Shown here one piece after another: positions 36,980 through 48,135 of a DNA stretch of 64,000 bases. Every line of letters begins with the position of its first letter. The stretch's first letter is position 1. The position numbers were made by a program, and so were the translations under genes. Below the pieces are notes generated by a model, which worked only from the letters and a program-made list of their open reading frames with translations, had not been told where the DNA came from and ran no database searches. The stretch comes from Rosa chinensis (Eukaryota; Streptophyta; Magnoliopsida; Rosales; Rosaceae): NCBI RefSeq assembly GCF_002994745.2, contig NC_037090.1:29866501-29930500 (forward strand). Direction: 5' to 3'.

Positions 36980-37851
36980 TGTAGGTACAAAGTGTTGGCA
37001 TCCCTATACAAAGCATTGAAGAAGCCTACAAAGTTCATCAAAACTGATCTCGGAGAATTTCAGGTAATTGCATCTCATGCATATAAGCACGGGATTGCAA
37101 CATGTATTGCAATCCCCAAGTCAGTCCTAGTCAACCCTACATTTTTGGGAGTCCAATTTTGGAAAGTATCTTTTGATTTTTAGATGTTATATTATAAAGA
37201 TATTTTCTAATTGTAAAAATCATGCTATTGAAGTCCTAATTGTTTTAGGATTTGGGTATTTTAATTGGATATCTTTTTATTCAAAGATTTTTCCTATTAG
37301 GAGTCCAATTAGGGTAAATCTTGATAATTGAGGATTTGTTTTCTCCTCAATATATTCAGAAGAAAATAGTGTTCATGTTTGGGTGACTTAGACGCAAGAA
37401 TTCATGTTCTTCTTGTTTGCTTAGAAAAAGTCACATAGGTACTTTGAAACACTTGTTCCATGTAAAAGTGTCTCATTCATCATTCATATACATGCATTGA
37501 TTCTCTCGTGATCAGTAGAGAAGATGGTGTTGCAAGAGGAGCGATATTTGCAGATAGTTCAAGTAAAGAAGAAGGTCAAGATTCAAGACAAGCACCTCTT
37601 TAGTGAGTCTAGAGATTGTAGCCGCGTAGAGAGCTAACATAAAGAACCATATCCTTCACTATTATTGGATTTGATTTTATTTGGGTTCTCAAGAGTAAGA
37701 GTCCTGCAGTGTTTTTAATCTCAAAGCTGAAGTTTTCACTGCGTAACCAAAATTGTGCTTTCTATGTGAATTTTTGATTTCTGCCCAGTAAGGATTGCAA
37801 CGTGTCTATCAATCCCCGTCACCCAGATTCACGTTCTTCCTAGTATTTTCA
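36980..37851 (+). repeat. Copia right LTR
   Basis: A direct repeat of the left LTR, followed at once by the second TTAAA duplication copy. Near its start it lacks about 11 bases present in the left LTR (GTTTACACTTGA region). Confidence 0.93.
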
Positions 37852-37856
37852 TTAAA

Positions 37857-40614
37857 CCTTGCATAACATATAAGTTAAAGGAAAATAACTTTGTTAGGTT
37901 TTTACATTTGCAAGAGAGAAAAAAAATAGTTGCAGAGAGAGCTCTCAGAGCAAAAGAGTCTACTCAGAAAAAGCGGCAAGGAGAGAGAGAGAGAAAGAGC
38001 CTAGAAGATAATGAACTCTCAACATAAGCAAGTATATCAACAATGGATTAGCCAACACAAATGATTGTCCTACATAGTTCATTTGTTGCATAATTATAGC
38101 AAGTTTTTTTTTTTTTTTGAATTTCTTGTATGGAATTTTGACAGCCATTTCAGTTCTTAAAATTATTCCTGTTGTTTATGGTTCCAGACTTCCAATGTAA
38201 TGTTAAGAGAAGAGTTCCACCAAGAACAATTAAAGCTATCTATTCATTTTGGCAAAACAAAGAACATCTTCATGGTAATAGATTTGATTAATCTTATGAA
38301 CAAAGACTTTGACTTTGGAAAACAATATAGAGTGTCCAACTACGCACAAATTATATTAACTACTTGGCGTTTTATAATCTCCAAAGGGTAAAACTAAAAA
38401 CTGAAGGAAAAGCGACTACTTAGATAGAAATTAATAAACTAGTGAAGCTTTTGGACCTGTCATCTTAAAATTTGTGATAAGGGCCGTTATAAAGCAGGGT
38501 TGTCGAAAAATGTAAAATTTGATCACCATGCCTTAGTGCCTTATATTTGATTCCTCTGCCATGTTTACAGAGCATATGTAGAACTCACAACTAATTTAGA
38601 TATCAAAGTGCTAATTAAGAGAGATGTAAGAGTACGTATCATAAAAAGAAACAAATATCAGAAAAAGTTCACTCTAATTTAGTGCACCTACATTTCTACC
38701 TTCATGATCTACACCAAGAAGCAAGTTTCAAAGATACACAACCTATGTATAGAAACAAACTAATCATCAAGCCTTGTAGATGCTTGTCAACAAAATTTCA
38801 AACTGAGATACTGTACCTTAAGTCACCCCCAAAGCTACATTCTCTAACTCCGGTCCGCACTTACTACCTGTTGCCTTTGGCTGGCCTTGAAGAAAAGTTC
38901 AAAAGACTTGGCTCTCCAAATTCAGAGAGGGGTGACATTCCATATATCTTATTCACCATGTGAACTCTAACTTCAATTTAAATGAGTGAAAAAACTTGAA
39001 CTTCTGCCTTATTTCCACATATATCATGCCCTTAAAAGCAAAACTTATAACTAGGTCACAATTCAATCATAAAAGAAAATATGAGCAGTTTAATCCTGTT
39101 TCATTCAAAATGACTCATCACAAGTCCTAATCTCTTTTGTGATGATAATAGAATATAGTCCTCTATAATGATGTCAATTGGTTGAATAATTAACAGCTTT
39201 ACTAGTAATATTGACCTGAAGGAACTCATACATCAAGTACCAACCAGTAAATAGAAGATTGGCTATAGAGAGAAGCCAAACAATATCAAGATCTAATCAC
39301 CTGCGCCACATATCCTTATGCAAATGTACTTCATGATTTAATGCCCTAAAACTCATGCCATGAAAGAATTTCTAAGTGTGAGATGGTTTATGTTTAGCAA
39401 ATAAAATGGATTAAATCATACATTCATACATCACAATTTAAGTTACTTCAATTCACAAAAAGATAGTTTCATATAACTTGTGCGTTCATTGATTTCAGGA
39501 CAGAGAAGATTAGCAGAACTGAGATTGATGAAAATACATGATCTTTTCTCTCTTTATCATTCTCCTAAAACTCACATCTCAATTAATGTTTAGTTTATCT
39601 ACAGGAAAAGTATATTGTGAGTCTATGACATTGCAATGCAAAAGTTTTTCAGTGTTTTTTTTTCCCCCCAAGTTTTAGGGAATAGCTCAGAGTAACCTTA
39701 TCATGGAAATGGAAGATAAAATTTTAAGCTCGAAAGAGTATTTTGAAGAAGACAGGATATATCAAAGCCTGACATCAAAACGAAAATCCTAACCTAGGTA
39801 CCATATCAGTAACAAATGACTACGAATGAATCAACAAAATTTACATGACCAAGAAAAACAATATCACATCCATATTGATAAAAAATAGTGCTTAAATTTC
39901 CTATCTCCTGCATTCATCCTGAACTCACTGTGTGGTCTACTTGATACAGATCACCTTTTAAGCCAAGCATACTGGGTTCCATGAATGAACATTGAGAAAA
40001 TAATACAATTAGGGAAAATCAAAACCTGTCAACACACACACATACACACACACACACCAGTAGTTAAAGAACATCGAAGCATTTAGCAGTTAGCATTCAG
40101 CACCTAATCACAATACTTAAACCTAAATATCTGTTGTTTATAGTGATTTGTGAATATAAGGTATGGCTTCAATTATAAGTAGCATTGCAGTCAACATATG
40201 CTCCCTATCTAAAGAAATGCAGTCATCCAGCATCAAAAGAGCAGTAGAAGTTAATTTTAAAGACAGATTCATCTGATGAAACTACGGACCTTGTCAAATA
40301 GGATGTCAAAGTGATTCCAGTAACTTAGAGTTGAATTTCATGGTTTCCTACAATGACAACCATAGGAACTCTCACGGTTTCAGGTTACATTTCATTTTCA
40401 AAGAAACAACCAGATTGAAAGCATGTTTCTCTGAAAAGTGCAGTTGGGAAGGTATATTTCCCACCCAGGTGTTTTTGACTGGTTTGAAATGCTTTCCCAA
40501 GCAACCACTGGATTAGATATATTTTTCTTAGAACTTTAATGACAATTTCGATCCTCATAAAGGATGATAAAGAACATTTAACAAATGCTTACTTATAACC
40601 ATATATATCCCACA
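37857..40614. other. No gene recognised; short CA microsatellite
   Basis: A/T-rich sequence, with GA-rich 37972-38000, a T run at 38105-38119 and a CA-type microsatellite at 40033-40060. A reverse-strand open stretch at about 38865-38960 (PLSEFGEPSLLNFSSR) ends at a possible donor and might be an isolated exon, but I cannot name it. Confidence 0.45.
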
Positions 40615-40686
40615 AAATTGACCTAGTTTCTCGGAGCTAGGGTTGAGATCAGAAACCTAGGGTTTCCTTGATCTGAATTGTTTCTT

Positions 40687-41932
40687 ATGGCCATGAACGT
40701 ATTGTTCTGGAATTGTTGGGGGATTTGTAATCCTTCCACACGGCGTTCTTTGAAGATTTTGATCTCACAGCACAAACCGAAATTGGTGTTCTTGATTGAA
40801 ACTAAAATCAGAGACGCAGATGAGTTCGAGCGACTGCGATGCAACCTAGGGTTTGATCATGTAGAGGGTGTGATGAGCGTTAGGCTGGCAGGTGGTCTGG
40901 GTTTATTCTGGAATGAAGACGTGAAGATCCAGATCCGGCAGCCTTCAACGGCTCGTTTTATTGCTGCAGTGGTAGAGGAAGGAGATGGTCTTATGCGGTG
41001 GCGCTTCACGGGGTTTTACAGTAATCCAGGGGCCGCTGATAGGCACGAATCTTGGGATATCCTTAGGGCTTTGAGTGATGGTGACAATCTTCCGTGGGTA
41101 GTATTTGGCGACTTTAATGAAATTATGTTGGCATATGAGAAATTGGATGGTGGACCGCGACCGGAGAGCCAAATGCGTGGGTTCTGGGAGGCTCTGGGAT
41201 ATGCAGAATCGGTAGACCTGGGGTTTTATGGGTGTCCATATACTTGGAGTGATTCGGAGACGAAGGTTAGATTGGACAGGGTGGTTGCTACAGCGGAATG
41301 GTCAGACAGCTTCATCCATTCTCAGGTCATCCATTTACCACCTAGCAAGTCAGACCATATTCCGATTTTGTTATGTATTAGTGCAGTTCCTATTATCCAG
41401 AAGAGGAGATATCATAGGTTCCGGTTTGAATCAATGTGGTTGCAACATGAGGGCGGTCATGAGACTGTTCAGCAGTAGTGGCAACGTCCGATTCTAGGGC
41501 ACCCTATGTTTCTGGCCTCGAAGAAGATTGAAAGGGCTGGTATTGTACTAGATGCCTGGCAACGAAATGCATTTGGTGATAGGCAGAAAGCAATAATGGA
41601 GATTCGATAACGGCTAGAGGAGCTACTTAGCCTGTCATTGAACCCGGCTTTGTTGGCGGAGAGGAGAAGTCTAATGGACCGTTTGGAGAAATTACTTTTG
41701 GAGGAGGAATTGTATTGGAGTCAGTGAGCTAAAGTCTCATGGCTCAAGGAGGGAGATCGTAACACGGGCTTCTTTCATCGAAAAGCCTCTAATAGGAAAA
41801 GGAAAATTTTTATTAGGGGTCTTTACAATGAAGCAGGGGCTTGGAAAGAAGATGACGATGATGTAGAAACAGTGGTTGTGAGGTACTTTGAGAAGATGTA
41901 TAAGGCAGGAACTATTGATGGTGGGGCATTGG
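40687..41932 (+). pseudogene. LINE ORF2 part 1: L1-type endonuclease and linker
   Basis: From ATG at 40687 the frame gives an exonuclease-endonuclease-phosphatase domain with motifs of the L1 nicking endonuclease: VLFWNCWGI, FLIETKI, WVVFGDFNEI and the final SDHIPILL. The product would nick target DNA to prime reverse transcription. In-frame stops occur at 41476-41478, 41608-41610 and 41725-41727, followed by KVSWLKEGDRNTGFFH, the usual linker before RT. The frame then meets the solo LTR at 41933 and resumes at 44337. No ORF1 (gag-like) frame is visible upstream, so the 5' end may be truncated. Confidence 0.93.
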
Positions 41933-44331
41933 TGACAGGACCCGACCCAAGAAACACCCCGTAATCCTGGATACGAGCCTGCGGGGCCCACGTTAAGTGA
42001 AATCCTACCAAAAAATCGGCAGAACCTCCCCTAAATATGGGCTACCCAAAATGTTCACAAACCTGGACATGATTAAAACTTTAACTTCTACTCAACCGAC
42101 AATACCATATTTACATTCCAAGCATATATTACATGCGGAAAGTTCAAATCTTATCACAACCTCCATAATAAACATCAATTCGAACAAAAACATCCACCAA
42201 ATTTAAAAAGAGTTATCAGAGCAACACTAATAACTAAACCGATATCATACAAGGTAGGTTAAGCAATAACCTACGAACAAAACGGAAGCGCTGAATCCAA
42301 AGTCTCTAGTGCCTGGACGCGATCTCGGCAAATCTGAAATCTGGGCATTTGAAAACAAAGGGCCCAGGGGAAAACATATAAAATCCATTAGAGTGAGTGG
42401 ACAAAACCGAAACAAAATCTGAAACAATTAATGGAATGCTTCCCCATTTCTCTTTTCAACAAAACCAACATGCAGCGAGACTCCACAATAATTCCAACTC
42501 AATCCTTTTCCAAGAAAACTCATTTGATGACTAGGAATGACTGCTTCCTAGGCATCTCATGCTATCTGGAAGGGACTGCCACCCAGATAACGCATCAGAA
42601 AGGACTGCCAACCGGAATAGGAGGCGATGGTTAGATGGGACTGCCAACTAGCCACAGGTAGTTAGAAGGGACTGCCAACTAACTACCTCATGTCATCTGG
42701 AAGGGACTGCCCACCAGATGACGCATCGGATGGGACTGCCAACCGGGCTATTACCTAGAAGGGACTGCCAACTAGGTAAGATACGCATGCGCCAAAACTA
42801 GTCTCCTTGTCAACTGCTTTCTTTTTAAATCCTTTTCTTTCCACAAAATCACATTACTCAAAATAGTATTCCAGCTGAAAACTTAATACCATGCTACATG
42901 CATTAGTTAAATAAAATAAAAATCCACTCACTAGTGAGTCCCGCAGCTAGTCCTGCTGCCTGCCCTTGTCCTCCTCGCTCGAGGGCTCAGTACGTCCTGT
43001 AATAATTGGGCATGATAAAATTAACCTCACAAAGGAATTCATTAAAGAATTAAAATTCATTCCCTTGAAAATTTAAGTAACTTGTTACTCAACAATTCCT
43101 CTACAATTTCGAATCCTTCCAATTTAGATATTTAACATCCAACAACGGAAAACCTAACATTCTCAACATCCTCTAATTTCTTTTTAGCCTTCAAAAGTCA
43201 CTTGTAACTTCTCAAACAATAAATTTCAAATCCGTAATCACAATTATTCACCAAAATAATGTAATTTCCCTTTTCTAAAAATCTCCATATCAACTTCAAA
43301 TTCTCAACCAAGTAGATTAAATCTGTACTAGGCCTAATAGCAATTTATCAAGGGATTAACCTGGAAGATTGTGAACCATAACATCAAAACAACCAACCAA
43401 AAAATTAATCACAAGTCTAAAACAATGCTAACCGAAGGTTCCAACAACAACAACACCTCACAATGCAGTTAACTAGCCTGATAACAACTCAACACGCCAC
43501 CACTAGTGGCGGCGCGTGGTTTCACGCGCCATCACACCAAACCCCATCTCCAGCCAACCTAACTAGCCTAAACACTTCACCACAGCAAACCCAACCATCT
43601 TTAAACCTGCAATAACAGCTAAAATTAAGCAGAGGTGGTCGGAAATCAACCCAAAATCGGAAAAAAACCGACAGCCACTGCTCAACACCACTGTTCATCA
43701 TCCCTACCACATCCTCTGGCCAAATCAAGCTACAAGGAGGTTGGAAAAGTTTTCAACCCTTCACATAGAACCAAAATCACAAGGATTTCCGGCCGAAGAC
43801 CGCTGGAAATCGAAAATCCAGCCGGAGGTTCTCAAACCCGATCGGCAATCTTCCCCCAAAATCATTCAAATCAAAGCTACCCAGCTAAAATCACGTACCT
43901 GAGATGAAAGAGAATGAGGAGAGGAAGCTGCGGTGGCCGGAGGCGAGCCCAAAGAGGTGAATCGCCGGAAAAATGAGTCCGGTTCGGGGAGAAGAAGAAA
44001 AAGCAAGGGGGAGGGTTCGGGAGGTTGGCTCTGTCCGATTCTCTCTCTCTCTCTCCTTTTAATTAACTAATTCCCCCTTTATAAAAAAAAAAACAAAACA
44101 AAAAAACAAAACCAACATTTTAATAAGGAACAGTACCTTCCAACACTTAAATCACAACTTTCCCGTAAAAACTCCGATCGATACAAACTGCGTGTCCACG
44201 AATTAAATTTTTCGTAACCTACGACGTACTCAAGGAATATACCGACATAACAAACAAAATAGAAAGTCAACTCCTCGGTCAAAACCAATAAAAACGTACT
44301 TCATAGAGATGTTAAGGTACGGGGCCTTACA
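41933..44331 (-). mobile_element. Solo LTR, 2.4 kb, inserted in the LINE
   Basis: It begins TGACAGGACCCGACCC and ends GGGGCCTTACA, giving the TG...CA ends of an LTR, and is flanked by the perfect 5-bp duplication ATTGG (41928-41932 and 44332-44336). There is no gag or pol and no second LTR, so it is probably the product of LTR-LTR recombination. The opposite strand starts TGTAAGGCCCCGTACC, like many plant Gypsy LTRs, so I infer reverse orientation. Removing the LTR and one ATTGG leaves the LINE frame intact across the joint. It contains the hairpin array at 42531-42779 and a CT-rich stretch at 44040-44056. Confidence 0.88.
42531..42779. repeat. Array of hairpins with constant 13-nt loop and varying stems
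   Basis: Five units share an exactly 13-nt loop close to AAGGGACTGCCAA, each closed by a different complementary stem: TATCTGG/CCAGATA (42563-42589), GGTTAG/CTAGCC with one G-T pair (42629-42653), GGTAGTTAG/CTAACTACC (42657-42687), GTCATCTGG/CCAGATGAC (42692-42722) and TTACCTAG/CTAGGTAA (42751-42779). A CTAGGAA/TTCCTAG hairpin with loop TGACTGC (42531-42551) precedes them. Units around 42600 and 42732 keep the loop core but have short or decayed stems. The pattern is constant loop, changing but complementary stems. It lies in the solo LTR. I know of no named element with this design. Confidence 0.9.
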
Positions 44332-44336
44332 ATTGG

Positions 44337-44692
44337 AGGAAAATCTTCAGGCTATTTCTCCTTCAGTTATAGAGGAGATGAATACTTCTCTTTGTTCCCA
44401 GTATAGTTGTGAGGAGGTCAAGGAGGCTTTGTTTCAAATGTACCCTACAAAGTCGCCTGGACCAAATGGAATGCCGCCGTTATTTTTCCAGCATTATTGG
44501 GAGAGTATAGGTGATGATATTACTGTTGCAGTACATAATTTTCTACAGACTGGTCAGTTTCTTAAACAGATCAATTACACTCATATTTGTCTAATTCGTA
44601 AAATTGCTAATCCAGATTTGAGACCAATTGCGTTGTGTAATGTAATCTAAAAGTTGTGTTCGAAAGTTATTGCCAACAGGTTGAAATTAATT
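44337..44692 (+). pseudogene. LINE ORF2 part 2: start of reverse transcriptase
   Basis: It resumes the frame after the solo LTR (SPSVIEEMNTSLCSQYS) and runs into RT motifs (MYPTKSPGPNGMPPLFFQHY, then LIRKIANPDLRPIALCNVI). A stop at 44648-44650 sits where the family usually has a Tyr or Trp. The frame is then interrupted by the Pack-MULE and continues at 47380. Confidence 0.92.
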
Positions 44693-44742
44693 GGACAAAA
44701 TACTGTTTACTTTCTATACTTATAGGGAGTCGATGTTTCAGT

Positions 44743-45532
44743 TAGGGCTGCACACGGATTGGGTTGGTTTGGTTTTGACTCTAAACCGTCTCTATACTAA
44801 AGTGAGTGGTTTAAGCATTTTGGACAACCGATCATTAAAAAAAAAAAGCTTAACCCGATCCAATCCAATCCAATTAAAGATGGTTTGGTTCGGTCGGTTA
44901 GGCGGTTTTAACCTATATTATATTAATATACTATTTATGAAAAAAAATTTCTAGTAAAATTCAATCTAAATAATAAAAATTATATTAAATAAGTATAATC
45001 TAAATTTAAAATACAATAATCAAATCCAAAACTAATAGTCAAAAACCAAAATCTAGAATAGATTCAAAGTGATTGAATTATTTGATGGCTTAGCTATAAA
45101 TACTAGCTTAATAGGGTAGTATTAAAGGTTAGAGAATGAGAGATTGAGATATGTGATATGAGAGAATCAAATTAATTGTCGCGATTATTTATTAGACTTC
45201 TAGGCCTTTGGGCATTAGATTTGATATAGTAGTATATCATTTGAGAATAAAGTTATAATTAGATATTTATAATTTACTTACAACGACTGGACAGATGAAT
45301 ATATTTATATATATATATTTAACACTTTTTCTTATTATATTTCAAACATACCGGTCGGTTCAGGTTCTGCGGTTTAAGTAAAAGAGAAACCAAACCAACC
45401 CAATTCATAAATGGTTTGGTTCAGTATTGAACCGGCTTTCAATTTTTAAAGTTAAAAAACCTTAACCAAACCATATTTACCGGTTGGTTTTGACCGGTTT
45501 GGCCGGTTTGTACTGTGTTTTGCACACCCCTA
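44743..45532. mobile_element. hAT-type MITE inside the Pack-MULE terminal repeat
   Basis: The ends TAGGGCTGCACACGG and, on the complement, TAGGGGTGTGCAAAA are imperfect inverted repeats. A perfect 8-bp duplication GTTTCAGT flanks it at 44735-44742 and 45533-45540. Subterminal zones are rich in GGTTTGGTT and AACCGG-type motifs around an A/T-rich core. With 790 bp and no transposase it is non-autonomous. It is younger than the Pack-MULE insertion. Confidence 0.93.
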
Positions 45533-45857
45533 GTTTCAGTCCCTGATATTTCAATTTCACCTAAAAAGTCCCTAAACTCTCCAATTTCACCCAATTAGTC
45601 CTTGCCGTCAATTATCCGTCAAAATCTCTGTTAAATCGGTGACGTGGCATTTTTTACACTGTGAAATGTCTATTATACCCTCACTCTTTTTTTCTTTTAT
45701 ATTTATTTTTTCCTAACTTTCTATTTTCTTTTTCCTCCTCTTCTCATTCTTAATAGGAAAGCAGAGCATTTTTTTTTTTAAACCTTTTCTTCCAGCTCTC
45801 CCTCCCTTCTTCCTTTAATCATTGTGAACAACCACCCACCACCACCATCACTTCTGC

Positions 45858-46270
45858 CCCACCATCATGGATCTCCAATAGCGGCGATGAACACGGAAGA
45901 GACCTGACGGCAACCAGCGATCGTAGGAAAGTACAATCTTACTGTAGACGGTGCCTAAATTGAAGAGAACAGCGGTCTTCTGAAGATGGATGTTCTGCTG
46001 CGAGGCTTTCTGCTTATTCTTGAAGGTGTCGTGCCAGAAGGAGGTGACGGTGTTGATGTGGTCCTTGACTGGCGAGACTGGGAAGCACGTCTTGAAGAGG
46101 CAGAGGGCTTTGTACTAATTTTGGAGGAGGCTGCGGAGGGCCGGGAGAGACAATCTGGTTGGCACTCCAAGTCGGAGCGGAGCTGCTTGAGGGTTTAGAT
46201 GTTTCAAGGTTCTGGGCTTCGCGCTTGGAGTAATTGAAGGCGAGGCCGTCTTCCATTTTTCCCAGCTCCA
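45858..46270 (-). pseudogene. Captured BRO1-domain (ALIX-like) gene fragment
   Basis: Reading leftwards: LAFNYSKREAQNLET, then one frame over LKQLRSDLECQPD, then ALCLFKTCFPVSPVKDHINT and NKQKASQQNIHLQKTAVLFN followed by LGTVYSKI, and near 45871-45895 VFIAAIG in a further frame. These blocks are in the order of the BRO1 domain of plant ALIX/BRO1-like proteins, which act in endosomal ESCRT sorting. At least two frameshifts break it. It starts from an ATG-rich segment near 46270-46352 that I cannot assign, so the N-terminus may be a junction. It lies divergently to the TM9SF fragment within the same transposon. Confidence 0.82.
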
Positions 46271-46819
46271 TGTCCTAGCCTAGATCGATCTGGTCCGACC
46301 CGAAGCCACTCCTGTCCGACCCGAAAGTCATTAACCCATAGGAGCTCATGGCGGCCTCGACGCCGAAACCCTCCACCTCTTATTCAATCTCCGCTTCACC
46401 TTCTCAGATTATCACGGTTCGTTTTCTCAATCCTTTTACGTCCTTGTTATTACCGCTTAGGAGTTAATACTCTTGTGTGTGTTGGTTTCGATTTTGGTAG
46501 ATCTGGAATTGAAATTCTTGGATCTGAGAGTGTGTTAGTTTTTGATTTCAATGCTAGTTGGATTTTATTGTGTGCTTGTCTCTGCTGTGTTGATTAGTGG
46601 ATCTGGTATGGTTGAGAAGTAGGATGTAAACCCTAAATTAGCTTCGCGTTGTAATTTGTTTCAAGAAAGTGGTTGTCTTGGTGTATTCCAGCTTAATTTG
46701 TTATTCTTTTTCATTTGGCTGATGTCAGTTTGTTTGAATTTTGATGTAGATATATTGTTGGATGCGTCTTCAAGAGTAGGTTAGATACAGTGGTAGGTGT
46801 TCTTCTTGTTTCGATTCAG

Positions 46820-47105
46820 ATGGCTGTGTCGAAATTGAGAATGCCTGCGATCCAATGGGCATTGCTGGTTTTGGTTCTATTTGTGTACGCCTGTGATGGG
46901 TTTTATCTTCCTGGAAGCTACATGCATACGTATTCCCAAGGGGAACCAATCTTTACCAAAGTTAATTCCTTGACTTCTATTGAGACTGTGTTTCTCTTCA
47001 GCTACTATAGTCTACCATAATGCAAACCGCAAGATGGTGTCAAGAAAATGGCCAAGAATCTTGGGGAACTTTTTATAGGAGATGAGATTGAGAGCTCTGC
47101 TTACC
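46820..47105 (+). pseudogene. Captured TM9SF (nonaspanin/EMP70) N-terminal fragment
   Basis: The ATG at 46820 gives a signal peptide (QWALLVLVLFVYACDG) and the conserved luminal start of transmembrane 9 superfamily proteins: FYLPGSYMHTYSQGEPIF, KVNSLTSIET, FSYYSLP. A stop at 47018-47020 replaces an expected Tyr, and the match goes on in frame (CKPQDGVKKMAKNLGEL, SSAYLFRM) until the terminal inverted repeat begins at about 47112. TM9SF proteins sit in Golgi and endosome membranes; the nine helices are not included. Upstream 46353-46819 looks like captured leader and intron sequence. The single nonsense codon means little decay since capture. Confidence 0.88.
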
Positions 47106-47379
47106 TATTCAGAATGAGAAGAGGAGGAAAAAGAAAATAGAAAGATAGGAAAAAATAAATATAAAAGCAAAAAAGAGTGAGGGTATAATAGACATTTCAC
47201 AGTGTAAAAAATGCCATGTCATCTATTTAACAGAGATTTTGACGGATAATTGACTGCAAGAACTAATTGGGTGAAATTGGAGAGTTTAGGGACTTTTTAG
47301 GTAAAATTGAAATATCAGGGACTGAAACGTCGACTCCCTATAAGTATAGGGAGTAAACAGTATTTTGTTCAAATTAATT

Positions 47380-48135
47380 TTGCCTCAGATTATATCGCCT
47401 TTCCAGAGTGCTTTCTTTCCAAGTCGATTGATAACTGACAATACCCTGGCAGCTAATGAGCTAGCTCATTTCATTCATAACAAAAGAGTAGGTGAGGAAT
47501 ATATGGCGTTGAAATTGGATTTGAGTAAAGCCTATGATAGATTGGAGTGGGGGTTTTTGCAGAAAGTAGTGGAGCGAATGGGATTTGCTCACAGTGGGGC
47601 AAAGATGATTATGCAGTGTGTCTCTTCTGTTCGATATTCTTTTCTGGTGCGGGGTAAGCCCAGAGGTTATGTGGTGCCTTCTAGAGGATTGCGACAAGGG
47701 GATCCTTTATCACCTTATTTGTTTCTCCTTGGAGCAGAGGGGATATCTGCTTTGTTGAAAAAAAAGAGGCAAAGTTAGGTGTGTTACCTAGTAATTTGTG
47801 ATGGAGCTCCCATGGTTAATCATCTTCTCTTTGCAGATGACAGTATGTTGTATGCAAATGCTAATTTACAGGCTTGTCAGGAAATTAGTAATGTATTGAA
47901 GGTGTATGGGAAAGCATCTGGGCAGCAAGTAAATTTTCATAAGAGTTCTGTTACGTTTAGTAAAAATGTGGACCGTGATAATCAGACTTTGCTTGCTACT
48001 TTTCTGGGAGTTACAGTAGTGGAGTCTCATGAGAAGTATCTTGGATTGCCTACTTATGTTGGAAGGAATAAAACTAGTACTTTTCAATATATTCAGGAGC
48101 GTCTGGATCAGAAACTTCAAACGTGGCAGGGTTGA
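47380..48135 (+). pseudogene. LINE ORF2 part 3: reverse transcriptase core
   Basis: It continues in frame with part 2 once the MULE and one AAATTAATT copy are removed. It shows SPFQSAFFPSRLITDN, LKLDLSKAYDRLEWGFL, RGLRQGDPLSPYLFLLGAEG and the catalytic FADD box near 47831-47842 (HLLFADDSMLYANA). This is non-LTR reverse transcriptase, which copies the element RNA at the nicked target. Stops are at 47776-47778 and 48133-48135. Confidence 0.95.

Larger units (their letters stand above)
32635..37851 (+). mobile_element. Copia-type LTR retrotransposon, internally deleted
   Basis: Two long direct repeats form the LTRs: 32635-33517 (883 bp) and 36980-37851 (872 bp). Both start TGTAGGTACAA and end CCTAGTATTTTCA. 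The 5-bp duplication TTAAA lies at 32630-32634 and 37852-37856. The primer-binding site after the left LTR and a purine tract (AAATGGGGAGAT) just before the right LTR are in place. The 3.46-kb interior keeps gag and only the tip of pol, so the copy cannot move without help. The LTRs are very similar apart from an indel of about 11 bases near the start, suggesting a fairly recent insertion. Confidence 0.95.
44693..47370. mobile_element. Pack-MULE carrying two host-gene fragments
   Basis: Inverted terminal repeats of about 260 bp cover the left end (44693-44742 plus 45541-45752, split by a hAT insertion) and the right end (47112-47370). They share ACAAAATACTGTTTACT, CCTATACTTATAGGGAGTCG, AATTATCCGTCAAAATCTCT and GAAATGTCTATTATACCCTC. 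The perfect 9-bp duplication AAATTAATT lies at 44684-44692 and 47371-47379. It encodes no transposase. Instead it holds a reverse-strand BRO1-domain fragment and a forward-strand TM9SF fragment, the hallmark of a Pack-MULE. The right-hand captured sequence ends right at the terminal repeat. Confidence 0.93.

Noticed and set aside
42531..42779. Calling the hairpin array a CRISPR or an ordinary minisatellite
   Set aside because: Repeat units are short loops with differing complementary arms, there are no uniform repeats with unique spacers, and this is a plant genome.
44743..45540. Treating TTTCAGTCCCTGATATTTC after the hAT MITE as part of the MITE
   Set aside because: The same sequence is present in inverted form in the uninterrupted right Pack-MULE repeat (about 47310-47335), so it belongs to the MULE.
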